Origin: an uncultured Eubacteriales bacterium
GTDB lineage: Bacteria > Bacillota > Clostridia > Oscillospirales > Feifaniaceae
Reading direction: 5' to 3'
DNA: 11,216 nt
NCBI GenBank assembly: GCA_902474785.1
Contig: CABRXB010000015.1
Location: 1 to 11,216, forward strand
Translations under genes and position numbers: made by a program
Notes under the pieces: generated by a model
Database searches by the model: none
The model's input: only the letters and a program-made list of their open reading frames with translations
Told to the model about the DNA's origin: nothing
Shown here: in pieces, positions 1 through 8,288 of the stretch
Layout of the letters: each line of letters starts with the position of its first letter
Numbering within the stretch: position 1 is the first letter of the stretch

Positions 1-17
1 CGTCGCCTGCCTTTGAT

Positions 18-2471
18 GTGCAGACGCTGGAATACCACGTTTCGGGCATGACCTGCGCCGCGTGCAGCGCGGCGGTGGAAAAGGCGGTGCGCCGGGTGCC
101 GGGCGTTTTGTCTGCCAATGTCAATTTGATTATGGAGAAGTTGACGGTGGAGGCGCCGCAGGATTTTGACAAAGAGGCGATTTCCCGCGCGGTGGAAAAG
201 GCAGGGTATACGGCGCAACCGCTCACATCGGAGAAGACGCTGCGTTTTGGCGTCTCGGGCATGACCTGTGCCGCCTGCTCTTCAGCGGTGGAAAAGGCGC
301 TCTCCCGCAAAGAGGGTGTGTTGAGCGCATCGGTCAACCTGGTCACAAATACGGCCGAGGTCGTCTACGATCCCGCAAAAACCCGCCCAAGCGAGCTCAA
401 ATCCGCTATTGTCAAGGCCGGGTATGACATTGTGGAAAAAGAGGAAGAGCCAGACAAACGCCAGGTGGAGCAGCAACGCGCCATCGACGCCAAAAAGCGT
501 CAGCTCATTGTGGCGGCGGTTTTTGCCATCCCCGTCTTTTATATCGCCATGGGGCACATGCTTCCCTTTGGCATCAAATTGCCGCTTCCGGCGGCCCTTG
601 ACATGATGCAGTATCCCGTCCGCTTTGTGCTGGTCCAGCTCGTACTCTCCATCCCCGTGCTCATCGCGGGGCGAAACTTCTACCTCAACGGGCTCCGGCA
701 TCTGTTTGCAGGGTCTCCCAATATGGATACGCTGGTGGCCATCGGCACGGGTTCGGCCTTTGTCTACAGCCTCTATGCCACCTGGCGGGTGTTACAGGGA
801 GACATCTCCTTTGTGCACTCGATCTACTATGAGTCGGCCACCATGGTGGTGACGCTGGTCATGTTGGGCAAGTATTTTGAACAGCGCGCCAAGGGAAAGA
901 CCTCGGAGGCGATCAAGGCGCTCATGGATCTTGCGCCCAAGACCGCCACGCTGCTGCGCGACGGACAGGAGATCGAGGTGCTGGTGGAAGAGGTCGTTGT
1001 GGGCGACGTTTTGCTCGTCAAACCGGGTGAGGCGATTCCGGTGGACGGCGTGGTGCTCTCAGGCGCTTCGGCGGTGGATGAGTCCATGCTGACAGGGGAG
1101 AGCCTACCCATTGAAAAAGAGGAGGGCGATACGCTGACCGGCGGCTCGTTAAACGGGGAAGGACTGCTTGAGATGCGCGCCACGGCCGTTGGCGCAGACA
1201 CGGCGCTTGCCAAGATCATCCGCGTTGTGGAGGAGGCGCAGGGCAAAAAGGCCCCCATCGCAAAGCTGGCCGACAAGGTGGCCGGCGTCTTTGTGCCCTC
1301 CGTCATCGCTGTTGCGGTGATTGCGGCGATTTTGTGGGGGATTTCCGGAAAGGATATCGCCTTCACACTTACGGTTTTTGTCTCGGTTCTTGTCATCGCT
1401 TGTCCCTGTGCGCTGGGGCTTGCCACGCCCACCGCCATCATGGTGGGCACTGGAAAGGGCGCCGAGCTTGGCATTCTCATCAAGAGCGGCGAGGCGCTGG
1501 AAACAGCCGGGCATGTGGACATCGTTGTGCTCGACAAGACCGGCACCATCACCGAGGGAAAGCCGCGGCTTGACGAGGTGGTGGTGTTCGATGGAGAGCA
1601 AGACGAACTGCTTCGTTTGACCGCCTGCGCCGAGCAGGGGTCTGAACATCCTGTGGCCCGCGCCATTGTGGAGGGCGCGCAGCAGGCCGGCCTGTCCCTG
1701 ACAAGACCGCAGGAGTTTTCCGCCATCCCCGGCCACGGCATCGAGGCTGTGGTGGAGGGCAGGCGGCTGCTGTGCGGCAACCGCAAACTCATGGAGGCGC
1801 GCGGCATCCCGACCGACATCGCCGAGCAGCAGCGCCAGCGCCTCTCTGACAAGGGAAATATGCTCATGTATGTTGCTGTGGATGGATCGCTTGCGGCCCT
1901 GCTCTCGGCACGGGATCAGATCAAACCCTCCAGCCTTGAGGCCATCCGGCGTCTGAAGGAAATGGGCATTGAAGTGGTCATGTTGACCGGAGACAACGCG
2001 GCCACAGCCGCCGTCATTGCAAAAGAGGCCGGCATCGACCGCGTCATTGCCGACGTACTGCCAGAGCACAAGGCCGAGGAGGTCGCGGCGCTGCGTGGCA
2101 GAGGACACAAGGTCTGCATGGTGGGCGACGGCGTCAACGACGCGCCGGCACTGGTCAGCGCCGATGTTGGCATGGCCATTGGGGGCGGCACCGATGTGGC
2201 GGTGGAATCGGCCTCTGTGGTGCTCATGAGTGGCGACCTGGGCGCAGTGCCAACCGCCATCTCGCTCTCCCGGGCAACCGTGAAAAACATCAAGATGAAC
2301 CTGTTTTGGGCCTTTGGATACAACACCGCCGGCATTCCTGTTGCCGCTGGACTTCTCTATCTCTTTGGCGGCCCGCTCTTGAACCCCATGTTGGCGGGCG
2401 CCGCCATGGCGCTCAGCTCGGTTTCGGTGGTGGGCAACGCGCTGCGGCTCAAGAAATTTCAACCCTCGTAA
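18..2471 (+). CDS. copA: Copper-exporting P1B-type ATPase, CopA-like, two HMA domains
   Basis: Integral membrane pump that uses ATP to expel Cu(I). Two N-terminal HMA domains carry GMTCAAC copper sites (C13/C16 and C84/C87, counting from the GTG at 18). The actuator TGES is at 359-362, the membrane CPC metal site at 462-464, the phosphorylated Asp in DKTGT at D506, the nucleotide-binding HP at 544-545, TGDN at 657-660 and GDGVND at 703-708. Y768-N769 in TM7 and M797 with S800-S801 in TM8 match the P1B-1 (copper) signature, which separates it from Zn pumps. The 817 residues are normal for a two-HMA CopA. The GTG start has no visible Shine-Dalgarno, and the frame stays open to the window edge, so the true start may lie upstream. 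No terminator follows; its end overlaps the convergent rhodanese gene by 13 bp. A regulator such as CsoR or a CopZ chaperone, if present, would be upstream of the window. Confidence 0.96.
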   Translation: MQTLEYHVSGMTCAACSAAVEKAVRRVPGVLSANVNLIMEKLTVEAPQDFDKEAISRAVEKAGYTAQPLTSEKTLRFGVSGMTCAACSSAVEKALSRKEGVLSASVNLVTNTAEVVYDPAKTRPSELKSAIVKAGYDIVEKEEEPDKRQVEQQRAIDAKKRQLIVAAVFAIPVFYIAMGHMLPFGIKLPLPAALDMMQYPVRFVLVQLVLSIPVLIAGRNFYLNGLRHLFAGSPNMDTLVAIGTGSAFVYSLYATWRVLQGDISFVHSIYYESATMVVTLVMLGKYFEQRAKGKTSEAIKALMDLAPKTATLLRDGQEIEVLVEEVVVGDVLLVKPGEAIPVDGVVLSGASAVDESMLTGESLPIEKEEGDTLTGGSLNGEGLLEMRATAVGADTALAKIIRVVEEAQGKKAPIAKLADKVAGVFVPSVIAVAVIAAILWGISGKDIAFTLTVFVSVLVIACPCALGLATPTAIMVGTGKGAELGILIKSGEALETAGHVDIVVLDKTGTITEGKPRLDEVVVFDGEQDELLRLTACAEQGSEHPVARAIVEGAQQAGLSLTRPQEFSAIPGHGIEAVVEGRRLLCGNRKLMEARGIPTDIAEQQRQRLSDKGNMLMYVAVDGSLAALLSARDQIKPSSLEAIRRLKEMGIEVVMLTGDNAATAAVIAKEAGIDRVIADVLPEHKAEEVAALRGRGHKVCMVGDGVNDAPALVSADVGMAIGGGTDVAVESASVVLMSGDLGAVPTAISLSRATVKNIKMNLFWAFGYNTAGIPVAAGLLYLFGGPLLNPMLAGAAMALSSVSVVGNALRLKKFQPS

Positions 2472-2905
2472 GAGGGATTTTGCGTGATCTCGTCGCGCTG
2501 GCCAAGGTCTTCAAGCGCCTTGGCCAGCGGGCGGATCTCCCCTGCGTCATAGGCGTTGTCATAGCCAAGCCCCAACAAAAGCAGCGCTGCGGCGCGGCTG
2601 CGCGTCCCGGCGTCGCAGCAGAGGAAAATCGGGGTGGAAAGCCGCGGCGCAAGCGTTCCGATCTGGTCGGCCAGCATGGAAAGCGGCACATTGTGGGCGC
2701 GGGGCAGTGAAAAATCTTCCAACTCTTCGATATCGCGTACGTCGAGCAGCAAAATGCGCTCCGAGCAAAGCAACTGGCGCGCCGCGTCCTCTGGAGTGAG
2801 CAGGACATACCCCGCGTTTTCCATGGAGGGGCAGGGGCGCATAAACAGCAAAAGCAGGAGCCCCCCGAGCAGGAACGTCAGGGGGATGAGCAGCAAATAC
2901 TCCAT
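2459..2905 (-). CDS. Membrane-anchored single-domain rhodanese-like protein
   Basis: A 148-residue protein with one hydrophobic N-terminal helix (about residues 2-22) followed by one rhodanese domain (about 35-140). LDVRD at 54-58 and PRAHNVPL at 68-75 are typical rhodanese motifs. The active-site loop is CDAGTRS with the persulfide-forming Cys at C97, preceded by a second Cys, C96. Rhodaneses carry sulfane sulfur or act as sulfur-handling or redox partners; the real substrate cannot be told from sequence. The anchor is short and has no lipobox, so the domain may sit on either membrane face. I chose the ATG at 2905 because GAAAGG (2916-2921, minus strand) lies 10 nt before it; the in-frame TTG at 2923 has no such site. 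The gene lies between two metal pumps, overlaps copA tail to tail and diverges from the Zn-type pump, which suggests, but does not prove, a role in metal or thiol stress. Confidence 0.88.
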   Translation of the reverse strand: MEYLLLIPLTFLLGGLLLLLFMRPCPSMENAGYVLLTPEDAARQLLCSERILLLDVRDIEELEDFSLPRAHNVPLSMLADQIGTLAPRLSTPIFLCCDAGTRSRAAALLLLGLGYDNAYDAGEIRPLAKALEDLGQRDEITQNPSYEG

Positions 2906-2915
2906 TTTCGCACAA

Positions 2916-2921
2916 CCTTTC
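2916..2921 (-). promoter_or_regulatory. Shine-Dalgarno deciding the rhodanese start
   Basis: On the minus strand this reads GAAAGG, 10 nt before the ATG at 2905. It favours that ATG over the in-frame TTG at 2923, which has no purine-rich site in front of it. Confidence 0.6.
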
Positions 2922-2963
2922 AAGGCGTTTGGTCAAAGCCATGGTTTTTATGTGATGGTTCAT

Positions 2964-2986
2964 CTTATGCAACGAACGTGCATGAG
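2964..2986. promoter_or_regulatory. Imperfect dyad, candidate metal-sensor operator
   Basis: CTTATGCA and TGCATGAG face each other across 7 nt (acgaacg); 7 of 8 positions pair. The dyad is in the 130-bp spacer between the divergent rhodanese and Zn-type ATPase genes. It covers the place where the -35 element would sit for the extended -10 at 2994-3002. MerR-family (ZntR-like) or ArsR-family regulators use dyads in such positions, but I do not recognise a family-specific consensus, so the regulator is unknown. Confidence 0.4.
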
Positions 2987-2993
2987 GTTTCCA

Positions 2994-3002
2994 TGATAGA
3001 AT
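2994..3002 (+). promoter_or_regulatory. Extended -10 promoter for the Zn/Cd-type ATPase
   Basis: TGATAGAAT matches an extended -10 (TGN followed by TAGAAT, 5 of 6 to TATAAT). The -35 region 17 bp upstream reads GAACGT and is poor, which suits a promoter that needs an activator or is tightly controlled. It would start transcription near 3009, giving a leader of about 27 nt that contains the AAAGGA ribosome site at 3018-3023. Confidence 0.45.
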
Positions 3003-3035
3003 AATACAACTTGAAGGAAAGGACGGAACAACAGT

Positions 3036-5330
3036 ATGATGCACCAAGAGCACAAATCCAGCGGCTGCGGACACGACCACAGCCACGAGCACGAGAGCTG
3101 CGGCTGCAGCGGTCATACCCACGAGAAAACCTGCGCCTGTGGACATGACCACGGCACACCTCCGGCGGAGAAGGCCAACAGTCAGGGCAGCGGCTGCTGC
3201 ACACACCACGATGAGGACGATCCCGGCGGCGGAGACGACGGTCCATCACATCCACATCCCACAACACGAGGACACAGTACATCAGATGCAGCGCCCGGCT
3301 GCAACAGTGACCCGGGCAGTCAGAATCATTCCAGTGAGAGTATCAATGAGGAAGTTCACCAAGAAGCCTGCGGCTGCGGACATGACCACGGCCATGGGCA
3401 CGATCACAAATCCTGTGGCTGTGGACACGACCACGGCCATGACCACAAATCAGGATTCACTCTGGAACACAGCTGCGGCTGCGGCTGCGGGCACGATCAT
3501 GGCGTCGGACACAGCCATGGCGGGGCCAAATTCCCCTGGACGGTGGCGCTGGCCATTCCCGTATTTGCGGCCGGCCTGCTGCTCGAGGGAATCTATTCAA
3601 CCGCCGCGCTGCTCATTGCCTACCTTTTGGCCGGCTCAGGCCCCATCTGGACGGCGATAAAAAATGCATCGCGCGGCAATCTTTTTGACGAAAATTTTCT
3701 CATGACAATCGCATCTGTGGGAGCCGTCATCATCGGCGAATACCCCGAAGCATGCGGCGTCATGTTGTTATACCGTCTGGGAGAGTATTTACAGGATCGC
3801 GCTGTAGACAGCTCGATGCGCTCCATTGATTCTCTCATGGAGCTGCGCCCCGAGACGGCACGCCTGCTTGAAAACGGCGTGGAACGCGAAGTCGACGCCG
3901 GCGTACTCAAGCCCGGAGACCTCATCGCAGTGAGGCCCGGCGACAGAGTTGCGGCCGACGGCGTTGTGCATGAGGGCGGAAGCTACCTCGATCTCTCTGC
4001 GCTGACAGGCGAATCTGCGCCTGTGGCCGTTTCCGTGGGGGACACGGTTCTCTCTGGCGCCATCAACCGCGACGGTCTGTTGACGGTACAGGTCACCCAT
4101 GCGGCCGACGCTTCCACTGCAGCGCGCGTCATCAAGCTGGTGGAGCAGGCGGCCCGTGAAAAGGCGCCCACTGAAAACTTTATCACCAAGTTCTCGCGCT
4201 GGTATACGCCGACAGTCTGCGCGCTGGCCGCCTTGATGGTGGCCGTTTTGGGCGGCTTTGGATTCCAGAGCTGGAGCGACGCGTTTTACAATGCCTGCGT
4301 GCTGCTTGTCGTCTCTTGTCCCTGCGCTTTGGCGATCTCTGTGCCGCTTGGCTTTTTCGCCGGTCTTGGCGCCGCCTCCCGCAAAGGAGTGCTCTTCAAG
4401 GGCGGGAACTATCTGGAGGCCATGGGTGAGGTGAAAAATCTCGTGCTCGACAAAACGGGCACGCTGACGACGGGCAAGCTCCGGGTTGAGACCATCGAGC
4501 CCGTGGGCGTGAGCAAGGAGGAGCTGCTCGCGGTTGCGGCGGCTGCCGAAGCCGCCTCCAATCATCCTGTGGCACAGGCGATTTTAGAGGCCGTTTCCCA
4601 GCATCCCGAGGCGAGCGAGGTCAAAGAGCTTGCCGGACGCGGCATCTCCTGCGTTGTCGAGGGCAAAACGGTGTTGTGCGGCAACGCAAGGCTGCTGCGG
4701 GAGAACGGCATTGAGGTGGAGGACGATGCCGCCACCTGCGTCTACGTGGCGCGTGACGGGGTCTACCTCGGGCATATCACCGTGCGCGACGAGCTGCGCA
4801 GTGACACGGTGCAGACGCTGCGCCGCCTGCGCGAGCTGGGCATCAAAAAAATCACCATGCTCACGGGCGACAACGCCCGCGCCGCCGAGCCCGTCGCAAG
4901 GGCGGCCGGCGTGGATCAGACCTTCGCCTCGCTGCTCCCTCAAAACAAGGTGGAGCGCCTCTCTGAGATCAAAAAGGGCGCGGCCAAGGGTGAAAAAACC
5001 GCCTTTGTGGGCGACGGCATCAACGACGCGCCGGTACTTGCCATGGCCGATGTGGGAATTTCCATGGGCATGGGAACCGCCGCTGCGATTGAAGCCTCCG
5101 ATGTGGTGCTCACGGAAGAGCGTCTGGGCGGCCTGGCCTCGGCCATGGAGGTCTCAATCGCCACGAGGCGCACGGTTCGGCAAAACATCGTGTTCTCTCT
5201 TGCTGTCAAGTTTGCAGTGATGGCCTTTGCCGCAGTGGGGCATGCCACCATGTGGGCGGCTGTATTTGCCGACGTGGGGGTTGCAATGCTTGCCATTCTC
5301 AATTCCGCCAGGCTGTTGAGAAGAAAATAA
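3036..5330 (+). CDS. Zn/Cd/Pb-exporting P1B-type ATPase with long His/Cys-rich N-terminus
   Basis: Heavy-metal efflux pump of the ZntA/CadA class, 764 residues, ATP-driven, in the cytoplasmic membrane. TGES is at 324-327, the CPC metal site at 428-430, the phosphorylated Asp of DKTGT at D472, HP at 510-511, TGDN at 610-613 and GDGIND at 659-664. K725 in TM7 and D746 (DVG) in TM8 are the P1B-2 signature, and the copper YN and MxxSS signatures are absent. In place of an HMA domain there is a hydrophilic tail (residues 1-163) with about 31 His and 15 Cys and five CGHDH units (at 11, 35, 114, 129 and 151). An acidic, Gly/Pro/Ser-rich stretch (about 56-110) splits the tail. The first membrane helix begins near 166. 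AAAGGA (3018-3023) lies 12 nt before the ATG; a second ATG follows directly at 3039. Zn is the likeliest substrate; Cd, Pb or Co are possible. Confidence 0.94.
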   Translation: MMHQEHKSSGCGHDHSHEHESCGCSGHTHEKTCACGHDHGTPPAEKANSQGSGCCTHHDEDDPGGGDDGPSHPHPTTRGHSTSDAAPGCNSDPGSQNHSSESINEEVHQEACGCGHDHGHGHDHKSCGCGHDHGHDHKSGFTLEHSCGCGCGHDHGVGHSHGGAKFPWTVALAIPVFAAGLLLEGIYSTAALLIAYLLAGSGPIWTAIKNASRGNLFDENFLMTIASVGAVIIGEYPEACGVMLLYRLGEYLQDRAVDSSMRSIDSLMELRPETARLLENGVEREVDAGVLKPGDLIAVRPGDRVAADGVVHEGGSYLDLSALTGESAPVAVSVGDTVLSGAINRDGLLTVQVTHAADASTAARVIKLVEQAAREKAPTENFITKFSRWYTPTVCALAALMVAVLGGFGFQSWSDAFYNACVLLVVSCPCALAISVPLGFFAGLGAASRKGVLFKGGNYLEAMGEVKNLVLDKTGTLTTGKLRVETIEPVGVSKEELLAVAAAAEAASNHPVAQAILEAVSQHPEASEVKELAGRGISCVVEGKTVLCGNARLLRENGIEVEDDAATCVYVARDGVYLGHITVRDELRSDTVQTLRRLRELGIKKITMLTGDNARAAEPVARAAGVDQTFASLLPQNKVERLSEIKKGAAKGEKTAFVGDGINDAPVLAMADVGISMGMGTAAAIEASDVVLTEERLGGLASAMEVSIATRRTVRQNIVFSLAVKFAVMAFAAVGHATMWAAVFADVGVAMLAILNSARLLRRK
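3369..3452 (+). repeat. Tandem coding repeat for CGCGHDHG(HG)HDHKS units
   Basis: Two adjacent units, 45 nt (3369-3413, residues 112-126) and 39 nt (3414-3452, residues 127-139), encode nearly the same Cys/His metal-binding peptide; the second lacks one His-Gly pair. They differ at several third codon positions, so the duplication is not brand new. A third, diverged unit starts at 3474. The length difference suggests the tail can grow or shrink by repeat slippage. Confidence 0.8.
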
Positions 5331-5337
5331 AAACGTC

Positions 5338-5369
5338 AAAAAGAGGGCGCCCCTGCGCCCTCTTTTTTT
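5338..5369 (+). terminator. Strong intrinsic terminator after the Zn-type ATPase
   Basis: The stem is AAGAGGGCGC (5341-5350) with a CCCT loop (5351-5354) and GCGCCCTCTT (5355-5364), running into a T-tract that ends at 5369. An A-run precedes the left arm, so it could also work on the minus strand. It starts 8 nt after the ATPase stop codon. Confidence 0.92.
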
Positions 5370-5700
5370 AAAAAGCAGCAATCCACGACTTGCAGACTTG
5401 CGTGATACGTTGCGTTGGGGCTGCGATGCAGACGCCGCCCGATCCGCCGCGCGCCTTGCGTCAAAGCGCCTGTGGCGCTTTCACAGCGCTGTCGGCGGAT
5501 CGGGCGGCCGGGGCGCGCAGGAGAAGAAGAAAGCGCGCAAGGGCGAATGGCCCCATTCTCTCCCAGACAGGGGGGTGAGGCTAAAAAGCGGAATGCGCCA
5601 TTACAAGAGCCATTGGTTGTCTTTTTTGCGCCACCGGAGAAGAGCGCGCCAGAACGCCGAACAAAAGAACGCTTCACACAGCAGGATTGTGGAAATTTAT
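5370..5700. other. Non-coding, GC-rich structured stretch before the asn promoter
   Basis: About 330 bp with no credible gene. It holds the large inverted repeat at 5434-5508, a GCGCGC pair (5513-5518 and 5533-5538) around a purine run, and a GAATGG/CCATTC hairpin (5545-5558). A weak stem (ACAA..CC / GG..TTGT, 5603-5620) precedes a T6 run at 5622-5627. Reading frames are open here mainly because of the GC-rich composition, and none has a convincing ribosome site or protein-like content. It could be a leader RNA, a small RNA or a repeated extragenic element; the sequence alone does not decide. Confidence 0.5.
5434..5508. repeat. Perfect 16-bp inverted repeat enclosing a second hairpin
   Basis: GCCGCCCGATCCGCCG (5434-5449) is perfectly complementary to 5493-5508. 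Inside the 43-nt interior lies another perfect hairpin, AAAGCGCC-TGT-GGCGCTTT (5463-5481). The 75-nt unit would form a very stable branched or cruciform structure. No T-tract follows, so it is not a standard terminator, and there is no transposase near it. Confidence 0.85.
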
Positions 5701-5702
5701 TG

Positions 5703-5731
5703 TTGTATTTATGGCTGGAATTCGTTATAAT
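5703..5731 (+). promoter_or_regulatory. Sigma-70-type promoter of the asnA-asnS operon
   Basis: A perfect TATAAT (5726-5731) is preceded, after a 17-bp spacer, by TTGTAT (5703-5708), a weak -35, in an A/T-rich stretch. Transcription would begin near 5738, leaving a leader of about 65 nt before asnA. That is too short for a T-box leader. Confidence 0.75.
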
Positions 5732-5785
5732 ACCTTCATATGACCGCGCGACAGGTGGAAAAAGATGCCTGATCGAATAAGCGGT

Positions 5786-5793
5786 AGAGGAGG
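5786..5793 (+). promoter_or_regulatory. Shine-Dalgarno deciding the asnA start
   Basis: AGAGGAGG lies 9 nt before the ATG at 5803. The in-frame TTG at 5794 directly abuts this site and cannot use it, so the ATG is the start. Confidence 0.85.
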
Positions 5794-5802
5794 TTGTTAT
5801 CA

Positions 5803-6816
5803 ATGGTTTCTTTGCTCGTGCCGGCAGAAGGTTATTCGCCAAAGTATGGGGTGCTTGATACCCAGCGCGGAATCAAGCTCGTCAAAGACACATTCCAACG
5901 TTATTTGGCCGATGCCTTGAATCTGCAGCGGATTTCAGCTCCGCTTTTCGTTTTTCCGTCGACCGGCCTCAATGACAACCTCAATGGTGTGGAACGCCCG
6001 GTGGCGTTTGATGTGAAATCCATCCCCGGCGAGGATGTGCAGGTGGTGCAGTCCCTGGCCAAGTGGAAGCGCTTTGCCCTGAAAAAGTATGCGTTTGAAC
6101 CGGGGTATGGGCTTTACACGGACATGAACGCCATTCGCCGCGATGAGGACCTCGACAACTTGCACTCCGTTTATGTCGACCAGTGGGACTGGGAGTCGGT
6201 CATCAACAAGGGAGACCGCAGCGTTGCGCTTTTGATCGAAACAGTGCGCAAAATCTATGAGGTCATTTTGGAGACGCAAAAGGTGGTGTGCGAGGCGTAT
6301 CCCAAACTCACGGCGGCGCTGCCTTCTGACATTCATTTTCTCACCACGCAGGAGCTTGAGGATCGCTATCCGGAACTCACGCCCAAGCAGCGCGAAAACG
6401 CCGTTTGCAAGGAGTATGGCGCCGTCTTTCTCATGCAAATCGGCGGAACGTTGAAGAGCGGCATCCGACACGACGGGCGCTCGCCCGACTACGATGACTG
6501 GAGCATGAACGGCGACATTTTAGTGTGGTATGAACCGCTTCAGATCGCCTTTGAACTCTCCTCGATGGGCGTGCGTGTGGACGAGAGGGCGCTCCTCGAG
6601 CAGTGCCGTGCGGCCGGGTGTGAAGACCGTTTGAATCTGGCCTACCACAAGGCGTTGCTCGGCGGGGAGCTGCCCTACACCATCGGCGGCGGCATCGGCC
6701 AGTCGCGCCTATGTATGATGTTCCTTCAAAAGGCGCATATTGGTGAAGTACAGGCATCCATTTGGCCACAGGATATGATGGAAGAGTGTCGGAAAAATAA
6801 CATTCACTTATTGTGA
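5803..6816 (+). CDS. asnA: Aspartate-ammonia ligase (ammonia-dependent asparagine synthetase)
   Basis: Cytoplasmic enzyme making asparagine from aspartate, ammonia and ATP (giving AMP and PPi). The 337 residues fit the AsnA family (about 330). Recognisable family blocks include [11 protein letters not shown] near residues 123-133, [24 protein letters not shown], the SPDYDDW stretch, [10 protein letters not shown] and the C-terminal [10 protein letters not shown] glycine-rich block, which corresponds to class II synthetase motif 3. AsnA uses free ammonium rather than glutamine, which suits an ammonia-rich anaerobic habitat. It is the first gene after the 5703-5731 promoter and is followed 16 bp later by asnS, so the two are almost certainly cotranscribed. 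No truncation or missing motif is apparent. Confidence 0.97.
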   Translation: MVSLLVPAEGYSPKYGVLDTQRGIKLVKDTFQRYLADALNLQRISAPLFVFPSTGLNDNLNGVERPVAFDVKSIPGEDVQVVQSLAKWKRFALKKYAFEPGYGLYTDMNAIRRDEDLDNLHSVYVDQWDWESVINKGDRSVALLIETVRKIYEVILETQKVVCEAYPKLTAALPSDIHFLTTQELEDRYPELTPKQRENAVCKEYGAVFLMQIGGTLKSGIRHDGRSPDYDDWSMNGDILVWYEPLQIAFELSSMGVRVDERALLEQCRAAGCEDRLNLAYHKALLGGELPYTIGGGIGQSRLCMMFLQKAHIGEVQASIWPQDMMEECRKNNIHLL

Positions 6817-6832
6817 AAGTGAGGAGACAAAC

Positions 6833-8227
6833 ATGAAACGCACGGAAATCAAAGAGCTATGGGCAAACAGCGCCTCTCTGGAGGGCAAGGAGGTTGTGGT
6901 GTGCGGATGGATTCGCACCAGCCGCGACTCCAAGAATTTCGGTTTTATAGAGCTCAACGACGGCAGTTGCTTTAAAAATGTGCAGGTCGTGTTGGTCGCC
7001 GAACAGCTCGACTGCTATAAGGAGATCATGAGACAAAATGTGGGCGCCGCCCTGGTCGTCAAGGGGATTGTCAAGTTGACGCCGCAGGCCAAGCAGCCTT
7101 TTGAGATTGCGGCAACCGACGTTGCGGTGGAAGGGGAGTCCTCCCCCGAGTATCCGCTTCAGAAAAAGCGCCACTCGCTGGAATTTTTAAGGGAGATCGC
7201 GCATCTGCGCATGAGAACCAACACCTTTTCGGCGGTTTTTCGCGTGCGCTCGGTGGCGGCCAAAGCCCTGCATGACTTCTATCAGGGCGAGGGATTTGTC
7301 TATGTCAACACCCCCATTATCACGGGAAGCGACTGCGAGGGCGCCGGTGAGATGTTCCGCGTCACCACGCTCGACCTTGAAAACGTGCCCAAAACGCCGG
7401 ACGGAAAGGTCGACACCAGTCAGGATTTCTTTGGCAAGGAGTCAAACCTGACCGTTTCGGGTCAGCTTGAGGCCGAATGCTTTGCGCTGGCCTTTGGCAA
7501 GGTCTACACTTTTGGCCCCACCTTCCGCGCCGAGAATTCCAACACGGCGCGCCATGCGGCCGAGTTTTGGATGAACGAGCCCGAGATCGCCTTTGCCGAT
7601 CTGGAGGACAACATGGCGCTTGCTGAGCGCATGATCAAGTATGTCATCCGCGAAGTGCTGGAAAAGTGCCCCGACGACATGGCCTTTTTCAACGAATTTT
7701 TCGACAAGGAGCTGCTCGCCCGTTTGAAGGCGCTTGTCGAGGCGGAGTTTGCCCATGTGACATACACCGAAGCGGTGGAGCAGCTTCTCGAGCACAAGGA
7801 TGAATTTGAATACCCCGTCTACTGGGGCTGTGACCTTCAGACCGAGCACGAGAGATATCTCACCGAGAAGATCTATCAAAAGCCCGTGTTTGTCACCAAC
7901 TACCCCAAAGAGATCAAAGCCTTCTATATGCGCCTCAACGACGATGGCAAAACGGTGGCGGCCATGGATCTGCTGGTTCCCGGCGTGGGCGAGATCATCG
8001 GCGGCAGTCAGAGAGAGGAGCGGCTCGATGTGCTCGAAGAGCGCATCAAGGAGTTCAACCTCAACCGCGAGGACTACTGGTGGTACCTTGAACTGCGCAA
8101 ATTTGGCGGCACCAAGCACGCCGGCTATGGCCTTGGGTTTGAGCGTCTGATCATGTATTTGACCGGCATTGGCAACATCCGCGATGTGATGCCCTTCCCC
8201 AGAACGGTTGGAAAGGCCGAGTTCTAA
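6833..8227 (+). CDS. asnS: Asparaginyl-tRNA synthetase
   Basis: Class IIb aminoacyl-tRNA synthetase that charges tRNA-Asn with asparagine in the cytoplasm; 464 residues, close to the 466 of the E. coli enzyme. An N-terminal OB-fold anticodon-binding domain (about residues 15-110, with [19 protein letters not shown]) precedes the catalytic domain. Motif 2 contains FRAE at 231-234 followed by a WMNEPEIAF block typical of AsnRS, and motif 3 is GLGFER at 433-438. The ATG has GAGGAG (6821-6826) 6 nt upstream. Having both asnA and asnS argues that the cell forms Asn-tRNA directly rather than relying only on the GatCAB amidotransferase route. Asn supply and charging are thus encoded by one transcript. 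Confidence 0.98.
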   Translation: MKRTEIKELWANSASLEGKEVVVCGWIRTSRDSKNFGFIELNDGSCFKNVQVVLVAEQLDCYKEIMRQNVGAALVVKGIVKLTPQAKQPFEIAATDVAVEGESSPEYPLQKKRHSLEFLREIAHLRMRTNTFSAVFRVRSVAAKALHDFYQGEGFVYVNTPIITGSDCEGAGEMFRVTTLDLENVPKTPDGKVDTSQDFFGKESNLTVSGQLEAECFALAFGKVYTFGPTFRAENSNTARHAAEFWMNEPEIAFADLEDNMALAERMIKYVIREVLEKCPDDMAFFNEFFDKELLARLKALVEAEFAHVTYTEAVEQLLEHKDEFEYPVYWGCDLQTEHERYLTEKIYQKPVFVTNYPKEIKAFYMRLNDDGKTVAAMDLLVPGVGEIIGGSQREERLDVLEERIKEFNLNREDYWWYLELRKFGGTKHAGYGLGFERLIMYLTGIGNIRDVMPFPRTVGKAEF

Positions 8228-8251
8228 GGGATCAGAGAAATCAAAAACAAA

Positions 8252-8272
8252 CGCGGGCCATCCGCGGGTTTT
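8252..8272 (+). terminator. Possible weak attenuator between asnS and coaW
   Basis: CGCGG (8252-8256) pairs with CCGCG (8262-8266) over a 5-nt loop, followed by GG and four Ts (8269-8272). The stem is short and the T-run modest, so partial read-through into the next gene is likely. It ends directly before the GGGAG ribosome site (8273-8277) and might influence translation instead. Confidence 0.3.
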
Positions 8273-8288
8273 GGGAGTTAACGAAGCC

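Noticed and set aside
827..1867. 346-codon minus-strand frame inside copA
   Set aside because: Shadow of the GC-rich coding strand; Ser/Pro/Thr-rich translation, while the + frame has every P-type ATPase motif.
3230..3360. Compensating frameshift in the acidic segment of the ATPase tail
   Set aside because: Another frame here also gives a few His residues, but the annotated frame is continuous, stays His-containing and re-enters the repeats in phase, so a frameshift is not needed.
3066..3524. CRISPR-like or non-coding repeat array
   Set aside because: The repeats keep codon phase, vary at third positions and encode a consistent CGHDH metal-binding peptide, so they are coding repeats.
5434..5508. 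tRNA or classical terminator
   Set aside because: No tRNA arms or CCA-like layout fit, and no T-run follows the stem.
5600..5802. T-box riboswitch upstream of asnA
   Set aside because: The conserved T-box core is absent, no antiterminator/terminator pair is visible before asnA, and the predicted leader is too short.
5336..5842. 168-codon minus-strand frame over the asn leader
   Set aside because: It runs through the strong terminator, the large inverted repeat, the asn promoter and the start of asnA, and its translation looks like non-coding sequence.
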